Source: Ancistrus triradiatus
Lineage: Eukaryota; Chordata; Actinopteri; Siluriformes; Loricariidae
Direction: 5' to 3'
Length of the DNA: 64,000 bases
Assembly (NCBI GenBank): GCA_025084515.1
Contig: JAJAGP010002213.1
Span: 62,001-126,000, forward strand
Made by a program: the position numbers and the translations under genes. Below are positions 56,851-64,000 of this stretch, one piece after another. The notes beneath the pieces are model-generated. The model had not been told where the DNA came from and ran no database searches. It was given only the letters and a program-made list of their open reading frames with translations. The first letter of the stretch is position 1; each line of letters starts with the position of its first letter.

Positions 56851-56895
56851 ATAACCTTATGCCCAGATGAACAGATTCAACTTCTGGGAACTTCA

Positions 56896-56966
56896 GTAAG
56901 TGTGTTTACATGCATCCGATCATAGTAAAATTTCTGCAGTTATGTGAGTATTCAAGTGGTCATGTA
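56896..56966 (+). mobile_element. Fragment of the TTTACATGCA inverted-repeat element
   Basis: GTGTGTTTACATGCATCCGA then ATTTCTGCAGTTATGTGAGT and CAAGTGGTCATGTA match the left end of the copies at 29258 and 29757. It is cut off at 56966, where a Tc1-like terminus begins after TA. Confidence 0.6.
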
Positions 56967-57040
56967 CAGTGCATTCTGAGAGTTTTCAATCCCTTTCACT
57001 TTTTTCAAATTTTGTTATGAGTGGGGACAGTTATGCAGAC
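56967..57040 (+). mobile_element. Solo Tc1-like terminus
   Basis: After TA (56965-56966) it reads CAGTGCATTCTGAGAGTTTT, then CCCTTTCACTTTTTTCAAAT and TTTGTTATG. This is the terminal repeat of another common vertebrate Tc1-like family (CAGTGCATTCAGAAAGTATT). No coding sequence or second end follows. Confidence 0.6.
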
Positions 57041-57347
57041 TGTTTATTTTTTTAGTTAAACAGGTAGAGACTACATTCCAGCACCTAAACAGCATGACCT
57101 TTACACATATCACATATCTTTGTTAAGATATTTGAGACTAATTGTATTGAAGAATGGGGACACTCCCTTGTCCAAGGATGAAAGTGTCCACAGTCACCCC
57201 TACATGGCTGGGAGGTTCACCGACATTACTTGTTGCATCATTCATGGATGCTACGAGAGTGCAGTTTGTTTAAACATTTTTAACACTAAGACTGTTTTGG
57301 TTGTTGTTTTTTTACTAATCTCCTAATATGTAATGAGGTTTAACAAT
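57041..57347. other. Short intergenic stretch, one unassigned frame
   Basis: An open frame at 57120-57326 (GDTPLSKDESVHSHPYMAGR) has no recognised relatives. Nothing else is visible. Confidence 0.35.
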
Positions 57348-57648
57348 AATGTCAATGTGCATACTTCACATTTTATTTGAACTTTGACTCCATGACTTTA
57401 GTTTCGCTCTTAGATATTTATCATCTACGCCGCCCAAGGAGGTTGGGTCCCTTTTTGAGTCTTGGTCCTCCTAAGGTTTCTTCCTATAACACTCAGGGAG
57501 TTTTTCCTTGCCACTGTCGCCCTAGGCTTGCTCAATTTGGGATTGGACGTAGTTATTAGGAGATAATCTAAACTTGTAAAGTTGCTTTGAGACAATGCTC
57601 CATTGTAAAAAGCGTTATATAAATAAATCTGACTTGACTTGACTTGAC
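57348..57648 (+). mobile_element. 5'-truncated LINE tail copy, well preserved
   Basis: It is collinear with the last 300 bases of the LINE at 14803-18780: CATGACTTTAGTTTCGCTCT (one minisatellite unit), GGTTGGGTCCCTTTTTGAGT, TTTTTCCTTGCCACTGTCGC, GTAGTTATTAGGAGATAATC and the end CTGACTTGACTTGACTTGAC. It is the cleanest copy of this tail in the window. Confidence 0.85.
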
Positions 57649-57680
57649 ATAAGAATCATAATGCACTCCTAGGTAAAAAT

Positions 57681-57895
57681 CTCCAGTGACTCAAAGATAA
57701 GAGCTCGATGCTAGAAATACCAGTTCCTGAGAATCTGGGTTTGAATCCCCGATGGGGGCTTGCAATTTGAAGTTTGGATGGTGGGTTTATGGCACTAGCG
57801 CCCTGTTCAGGCTGTACCTCTGCATCCAGTGAATGCTGGGTTAGGCTCCAGACCCTCCCCCACAACCCTGACCAGGATAAGTGGAGGTAAAATGG
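57681..57895 (+). mobile_element. tRNA-derived SINE, plus strand
   Basis: The head has an A-box-like AGATAAGAGCTCGATGC and a good B box (GGGTTTGAATCCC). The body has GCGCCCTGTTCAGGCTGTAC and the tail GGGTTAGGCTCCAGACC followed by ACCCTGACCAGGATAAGTGG, a motif shared by many teleost SINEs. The 3' end becomes irregular after 57895. Confidence 0.7.
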
Positions 57896-58479
57896 GATGC
57901 TTTGCTTTGCTTCTTAGGGAAAAACATAGCTTGACTTCCCCAACTACCATCTCACAAAGAAACAGTAAAACAGCAAGTATATTCACACACCAAGTAATCT
58001 GACAATTTAAAAAATAACACTGTTTACTGTACTGGGAGTAGTATTATAATGTGAAAATATTCTCCAGTATATTAGATTCACTGAGACACACAATTAGATC
58101 AACGCTGACTGGGAAACACAGGGTGGAAGCATGGTGTAAAAACATTGGAGCAGGAGAGGAAAAAAAAAACAATAAATTGCAATATCTTTGCAAACTAAAT
58201 ATCAGGTTTTTTGGCTGTTTCACCACCTGCCATGCTTCAAGCCTATTGCACATGACAGAACTCTACACTGTTGTAGAGTGCACTGTTCTTGATTCAGCAT
58301 CTTGTAGTCTTCATGTTATCAGAGTACAGGCCATAGTTCATGTGAAGGTAACCTAAGAGAAGATACTGGTAGCACATATTTGTTACACAGCTGCCAGTAG
58401 TGATGGTAGAGTCTCCAGTGAGATTCCAGTGAAATGGACTGAGCACATCAAATAACCGAAGTCACATTTACTGTATTTC
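57896..58479. other. Intergenic stretch, no gene recognised
   Basis: No protein-like frame or repeat was recognised. Confidence 0.5.
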
Positions 58480-58640
58480 CATAGAGCTGTTGCATATCAG
58501 ATCATTGTCTCAAAGCAGACTTACAACTGCCTAGGTCCACAGCCCAAATTGAGCAAGCATTTGCTACAGTTGCAAGAAAAGAAACCCCTAAATGGGATGA
58601 GGAAGAAACCTTGAGAACCACACAAGCTGCCATCAATATA
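58480..58640 (-). mobile_element. Diverged LINE 3'-UTR fragment
   Basis: ATTGTCTCAAAGCAGACTTA, CAAATTGAGCAAGCATTTGC, and GAGGAAGAAACCTTGAGAAC follow the order of the LINE 3' UTR on the minus strand, with gaps. The tail repeat is absent. Confidence 0.55.
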
Positions 58641-59124
58641 CATTCTGCCTGAGTAATTAACTTCATGTACCTCAGTCTACTTTTTAATGGAAATTGTAAA
58701 TCTACTATTTTTTACTGACAGAGGTTACAAGAAACTGTGAAACTGCTCTACTTCTCTCTCCCATATTTCCTCTGAAAAAAAAGAACAGTGACAGACACTT
58801 ACTGAATTATTCCACTACAAACTTCTACCAACAGACACACTATCTGTAGTCTGAGGAAGGAGAAATAGGAATAGTACTAGTACTACGATAAGAAAATAGG
58901 AGAAAGAGAAAATGGCAGAGAGCCTAAGAGATAAGCAGGCATGTGTTGATATAAAAAAATTTGTATCAAATTAATTATCTAACATTTAGTCACTGTTCAT
59001 TATATTACAGGGTTCATTCCTTCCATCTGGCAGAGGTCGAAAGATTACATAACTAGCAGGCTCATAATTTTTTATAATGAGATGACACATCTAACCCTAA
59101 TTGTTAAACAAAAATGTGCATTTA
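58641..59124. other. Intergenic stretch, no gene recognised
   Basis: No recognised coding sequence or repeat up to the TA at 59123-59124 that borders element B5. Confidence 0.5.
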
Positions 59125-60588
59125 CAGTGGTGCTTGAAAGTTTGTGAACCCTTTAGAATGTTCTATATTTCTGCATAAATATGACCTGAAACATCATCAG
59201 ATTTTCACACAATTCCTAAAAATAAATAAAGAGAACCCAGTTAAACAAATGAGACAAAAATATTATACTTTGTCATTTATTTATTGAGGAATATTATCTA
59301 ATATTACATATTAGTGAGTGGCAAAAGTATGTGAACTTCTAGGATTAGCAGTTAGTTTGAAGTAAAAATTAGAGTCAGGTGTTTTCAATCAATGGGATGA
59401 CAATCAGGTGTGAGTGGGCACCCTGTTTTATTTAAAGAACAGGGATTTATCAAAGTCTGCTCTTCACAACATGTTTGTGGAAGTGCATCATGGCACGAAC
59501 AAAGAAGATTTCTGAGGACCTCAGAAAAAGAGTTGTTGATGCTCATCAGGCCATAAATGGTTACAAAACCATCTCTAAAGAGTTTGGACTCCACCAATCC
59601 ACAGTCAGACAGATTGTGTACAAATGGGAGGAAATTCAAGACCATTGTTACCCTCCCCAGGAGTGGTCAACCAACAAAGATCACTCCAAGAGCAAGGTGT
59701 GTAATAGTTGGTGAGTTACCCCAGGGTAACTTCTAAGCAACTGAAGGCCTCTCTCACATTGGCTAATGTTAATGTTCATGAGTCCACCATCAGAAGAACA
59801 CTGAACAACAATGGTGTGCATGGCAGGGTTGTAAGGAGAAAGCCACTGCTCCCCAAAAATAACATTTCTGCTCATTTACAGTTTGCTGAAAGTCACATGG
59901 ACAAATCAGAAGACTTTTGGAAGAATGTATTGTGGGCGGATGAGACAAAAATATAACTTTTTGGTTTAAAAGAAAAGCGTTATGTTTGGAGAAAGGAAAA
60001 CTCCGCATTCCAGCAAAAGAACCTTATCCCATCTGTGAAACATGGTGTTGGTAGTAGTTTGAGCCTGTTTTGCTGCATCTGGGCCAGAGAATTCTAAAGG
60101 AAAATGTCAAAGAATGATTACAGAAGAATAAAATTCATGTTTTGGAATGGCTAAGTCAAAGTCCTGACCTTAATCCAATCAAATTGTTGTGGAAGGACCT
60201 GAAGCGAGCAGCTAATGGGAGGAAAACCACCAACATCCCAGAGTTGAAGTTGTTCTGTACGGAGGAATGGGCTAAAATTCCTTCAAGTCGGTGTGCAGGA
60301 CTGATCGACATTTGCAGGAAACGTTTAGTTGCAGTCATTGCGGCACAGGGGGTCACACGAGATACTGAAAGCAAAGGTTCACATACTTTTGCCACTCACT
60401 AATATGTAATATTGGATCATTGTCCTCAATAAGTAAATGACCAAGTATAATATTTTTGTCTCATTTGTTTAACTGGGTTCTCTTTGTCTACTTTTAGGAC
60501 TTGTGTGAAAATATGATGCTGTTTTAGGTCAAAGGTATGCAGAAATATAGAAAATTCTAAGGGGTTCACAAACTTTCAAGCACCACTG
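59125..60588 (+). mobile_element. Tc1-like transposon B5 (family B), complete ends, internally deleted
   Basis: The left end CAGTGGTGCTTGAAAGTTTG and right end CAAACTTTCAAGCACCACTG are perfect inverted partners and have TA on both sides (59123-59124, 60589-60590). The 1464-bp length, against 1603 bp for B2, reflects deletions in the transposase. The ends look competent for mobilisation if an active family B transposase existed elsewhere. Confidence 0.92.
59490..60402 (+). pseudogene. Tc1-like transposase of B5, catalytic core deleted
   Basis: The ATG at 59490 gives the best N-terminus of family B: MARTKKISEDLRKRVVDAHQ, NGYKTISKEFGLHQSTVRQI and VYKWEE. One extra base then shifts the frame. 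The second DNA-binding domain continues at 59708 (SKQLKASLTLANVNVHESTI). The first Asp block (FWKNVLWADETKI) is followed by a TAA stop. Two deletions near 60087 and 60109 remove most of the sequence between the GPG block and WLKKNK, including the second Asp motif QQDNDPKH. The Glu block follows as WLSQSPDLNPIKLLWKDLKR, in which the catalytic Glu has become Lys. Confidence 0.85.
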
Positions 60589-61573
60589 TACGCAGGTTTG
60601 GTCTATGTAATGGAGATTATTTGTTTTCAGTAGCTAACTACCTAACAACTAATGATTGATTTCATAATCACTATTACCAGCTTCATGTTCACCCATGGTT
60701 TTGTATTTATTAATGGGAAAAGCACTTCAGAAATTTTACTACCAGCCATGCTTTAAACCTAATGAGCACTGCATAGAGTGAAGACAGTTTGTTTTCAAAT
60801 AACAGGGCTCTTACGGGCAAGAGGGCAGCACAGGACAGACAGACAACCATGGTCAGTAGTTAGTGCCTGGCAACATTTAATTATTGAACCCCTCTGTTGT
60901 GTTCGAAACAATGTTCTACCCTTGGTGTTCATGGGTCCATAATCATGGGTTCTTAATCATCACCAACACTTTTCTAGTCAATATGACAATATTTGCTCTT
61001 CCTATTAATTTCTTAAATTTTTTTATGGCCAGTCAAATCTGAAAAGTCAAATCAGCTCTTCCACAAAATGTATTCACCTCTCTAATCCGATTCTTGTTCT
61101 ATGGTCAATCAGCTCTGACTGAAATGTTGCAGATGTTACAATTGTGTACAGTACAAATGACCTAAAATTCAAAGAAACCAATTATCACTAATTTTGTGAA
61201 TGCATATGCTTTGTCTAGACAGATTAATAAAGCCATCACATAGATGACAGAAACCATAGTTATGACAGAGAAAAATACCAATTCGGCCTAATTAACCAGA
61301 ACACAACAAAATGGACAACAATCCTAATAACAAATGCCTTTACAGCATATGGCCAGCTCAACTTTGTAGATGGTCTTAAACAATACATAAACACATAACC
61401 AAAAAGTTAACGTTTACTATCTTTTACATAATGTTGTTTCTTTTCATTACAGTATATAGCCAAATGATCCAATATCTCACCAGTACTGATTTGACAAGGT
61501 ATACTTTTGTAACATGCAGTACTCCCAACAAGCAAGTTGCTACTCTGTTGGTGTGATGCAGTGTTTCCTTGTA
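60589..61573. other. Intergenic stretch, no gene recognised
   Basis: No recognised coding sequence or repeat between copies B5 and A4. Confidence 0.5.
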
Positions 61574-63083
61574 CAGTGAGGCAAAACAGTATTTAGTCAG
61601 TCACTGACTGTGCAAGTTCTCCTACTTAGAAAGATGAGAGAGGTCTGTAATTTTCATCAACTTCAACTGTGAGAGACAAAATGAGAAAAAAAAATCCAGG
61701 AAACGTTGTAGGATTTTGAAAGAATGTAATTGTAAATCATGGTGGAAAATAAGTATTTGATCTCCCAAAAACAAGCAAGATTTCTGGCTCTCACAGACCT
61801 GTATCTTCTCCTTTAAAACGTTCTTCTGTCCTCCACTTGTTACATGTATTAATGGCACCTGTTTGACCTCATTATCTGTATAAAAGACACCTGTCCACAG
61901 CCTCAAACAGTCAGACTCCAAGCTCAGCCATGGCCAGGACCAACTAGCTGTCGAAGGGCACCAAGAAGAAAATTGTAGACCTGCAGCAGGCTGGGAAGAG
62001 GGAATCTACAATAGGCAAACAGGTTGGTGTGAATACATCAACTCTGGGAGCAATTGTAAGAAATTGGAAGACATACAAAACCATTGATAATCTCCCTCGA
62101 TCTGGGGCTCCACGCAAGATCTCATCCCATGGGGTCAAAATGATCATGGGAACGGTGAGCAAAAATCATAGAACTACACGGAGGGACCTGATGAATGACC
62201 TGCAGAGAGCTGGGACCAACCTAACAAAGGCTACCATCAGTAACACACTACGCCGAGATGGACTCAGATCCTGCAGTGCCAGGCATGTCCCCCTGCTTAA
62301 GGCAGTACATGTGCAGGCTCATCTGAAGTTTGTCAGGGAACATATGGATGATCCAGAAGAGGAGGATGAAACTTTTTGGTAAAAACTCAACTCGTTGTGT
62401 TTGGAGAAAAAAGAATGCTGAGTTGCGCCATACCTACTGTATGGGGGTTGAAACATCATGCTTTGGGGCCGTTTTTCTGCAAAGGGGACAGGACGACTGA
62501 TCCGTGTTAAGGGAAGAATGAATGGGGCCATGTAACATGAGATTTTAAAACAAAACCTCCTTCCATCAGTGAGAGCATTGAAGTTGGAAAATGGCTGTGT
62601 CTTCCAGCATGACAATGATCCCAAACACACCGCTCGGGCAACGAAGGAGTGGCTCCGTAAAAAGCATTTCAAGGTCCTGGAGTGGCCTAGCCAGTCTCCA
62701 GACCTCAACCCTGTAGAACATTTGTGGAGAGAGTTGAAAGTCCATGTTGCCCCAAAACATCACTGCTCTAGAGGAGATCTGCATGGAGGAATGGGACAAA
62801 ATACCAGCTACAGTGTGTGCTAACCTGGTGAAGACTTACAGGAAATGTTTGACCTCTGTCATTGCCAACAAAGGTTATTTTACAAAGTGTTGAGTTGAAC
62901 TTTTGTTATTGATAAAATACTTATTTTCCACCATAATTTACAGTTAAATTCTTAATTTTTTCTCTCATTTTGTCTCTCATAGTTGAAGTGTACCTATGAA
63001 GAAAATTACAGACCTCTCTCATCTTTCTAAGCAGGAGAACTTGAACATTCAGTGGCTGACTAAATACTTTTTTTGCCCCACTG
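61574..63083 (+). mobile_element. Tc1-like transposon A4 (family A), complete ends
   Basis: The left end CAGTGAGGCAAAACAGTATT and right end TTTTTTTGCCCCACTG are flanked by TA at 61572-61573 and 63084-63085. It is 1510 bp and the only family A copy with its transposase on the plus strand. A TATAAAAGACACCTGT stretch at about 61879, present also in A1, may be part of the element's promoter. Confidence 0.92.
61930..62893 (+). pseudogene. Tc1-like transposase of A4
   Basis: The ATG at 61930 is followed at codon 6 by a TAG stop (MARTN, stop, LSKGTKKKIV). The frame otherwise continues well through both DNA-binding domains: STIGKQVGVNTSTLGAIVRN, LPRSGAPRKISSHGVKMIMG, and RRDLMNDLQRAGTNLTKATI. After HMDDPEE a deletion removes most of the first Asp block (DWENIMWSDETKIELFG in A1), leaving EEDETFW and a stop. 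A stop also interrupts the MNGAMXHEIL stretch. The C-terminal part from 62569 is open through FQHDNDPKHTARATKEWLRK (second Asp) and SQSPDLNPVEHLWRELKVHV (Glu), then shifts near the end. Confidence 0.87.
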
Positions 63084-64000
63084 TACATGTGAGGGAAAAG
63101 CAGTTTGACCGAAGGTTGTGTGTAGGGTGTGTACATAATCATCCAATGCATGCAAAATTATAGAAATTATAGAAAAGAGTAATAGCAGAGTCAGTGCACA
63201 CAGTGTATAGCAAATGATGAAAGCAAACATCATTAAAGCCAAATCATTGGCATTTTAGGAAATTCAGAAATCCCAATTTAAAGAAAAGATTAAAAGGAGG
63301 CATGGACACCCTATACTAAATAACTAGTAGTATCAACTCAAAACCATTGTGAAGTGCACCCTACACAACTCAGTTACTTGCAATTAGTCTTCTTGTTATC
63401 AGAGCATAGTGCATACTACACATGTACTTAAAGTAAGGGAAGACATATGTGAAGCATTTAGCTTTTTCTGCTCTTTGTTGTGATTATGTTTTTAATATTT
63501 CACTCCAGAAGAGATTTTTCTCAGTGCTTACTAAATGACTGATCTCTGATTATTTCCAGCTCCGGCACTGCCACATATCTGCCACAAAATGTGCTTCACA
63601 TGCAATCAGCAAGGGAACATGTGATTAAAAGTTGTGACTGTATGATAGTAGCTATTGAAAGCTATGCTGCTCTGTATCTAGTAAAACTTGTTGGAGTAAA
63701 ATGCAGTGATTGTATTTCAGAGAGTTCAGAATGAACCCAATATATATCATGTCTTGTATATCTTATACATCTATCTTATATATCTTGTCTTGTCAATTTC
63801 ATTCCGTTTGTTAATAAACATCCATTCTTGCATTTCAGGCCTGCAACACATTTCAAACAATTTAGGACGGTAAAGCATTTACCACTTGGCAATGTTACCA
63901 ATCCTTCTCATAAAACTTATAAGACGTTTTGGCACTGAGCATACCAAGTGATGCAATATTTCAGGTATTATTTTGTCTCATTCTTCCTGCAAATATCCCT
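63084..64000. other. Intergenic stretch to window end, no gene recognised
   Basis: AT-rich sequence; TCTTATA-type phrases repeat at 63745-63795. No coding sequence or known repeat was recognised. Confidence 0.5.

Larger units (their letters stand above)
55156..56888 (+). mobile_element. Penelope-like retroelement, 5'-truncated and internally deleted
   Basis: In order, the plus strand holds an N-terminal Penelope-type region, RT motifs from the B region on, a GIY-YIG endonuclease and a 3' tail with ACTGAAGAAG, GATGAG and CGAAATG phrases. Domain order (RT then GIY-YIG) is diagnostic of Penelope-like elements. Autonomous fish members are about 3 kb or more, so over a third is missing. The join with B4 at 55155 leaves no visible target duplication. 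Confidence 0.85.

Overview
This window looks like a gene-poor stretch of a ray-finned fish genome. It is AT-rich, full of dinucleotide microsatellites, and crowded with Tc1/mariner DNA transposons, tRNA-derived SINEs, APE-type LINEs, hAT elements and a Penelope-like element. The density of Tc1-like copies suits a teleost, perhaps a catfish or relative, but the sequence does not settle the species. I found no convincing host exon, rRNA, tRNA or ncRNA gene and no CRISPR array. Every protein-like stretch I recognise comes from a mobile element, and every one is broken.

Layout. 1-5200: Penelope 3' end (minus), remnants of two Tc1/mariner families, then Tc1 copy A1 (2774-4165). 5113-10100: (AG)n(TG)n microsatellite, a SINE split by an internally deleted hAT element with a perfect 8-bp target duplication (5655-6513), a decayed mariner-type copy, and more SINEs. 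10100-14800: mostly featureless, with an AC microsatellite, a 350-bp chimera of two Tc1 termini (12511-12860) and a Tc1 terminus (14535-14802). 14803-18780: a nearly 4-kb minus-strand LINE with endonuclease and reverse-transcriptase remnants, a 3'-UTR minisatellite and an ACTTG-repeat tail. 18853-19852: Tc1 copy B1. 21700-25440: Tc1 fragments, a LINE tail copy, Tc1 family C and a tandem SINE pair. 26147-30900: Tc1 copy A2 fused to a second LINE that lacks its 3' half, then hAT remnants around a tandemly duplicated inverted-repeat element. 32560-33010: a repeat rich in AGTATACT-type palindromes. 36537-38139: Tc1 copy B2. 40174-43214: Tc1 copy B3 with a complete A-family copy (A3) nested in its right terminal repeat. 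46090-49965: two further decayed mariner/Tc1 copies. 52356-54231: Tc1 family D with a duplicated terminal segment around a roughly 180-bp poly-C tract. 54452-56888: truncated B4 abutting a deleted Penelope-like element with RT and GIY-YIG remnants. 57000-64000: LINE tails, a SINE, Tc1 copies B5 and A4.

How the parts relate. Nothing forms an operon or pathway; what can be read is insertion history. Families A and B are the most numerous Tc1 groups (A1-A4, B1-B5). All their transposases carry stops, frameshifts or deletions, so any past movement depended on enzyme made elsewhere. The long LINE at 14803-18780 appears to have several 5'-truncated relatives (22120-22561, 34919-35486, 57348-57648 and short pieces), recognisable by the shared 3' UTR and tail. 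Family labels A-J are local to this annotation. Homology calls rest on reading the sequence and on knowledge of these families, not on database searches.
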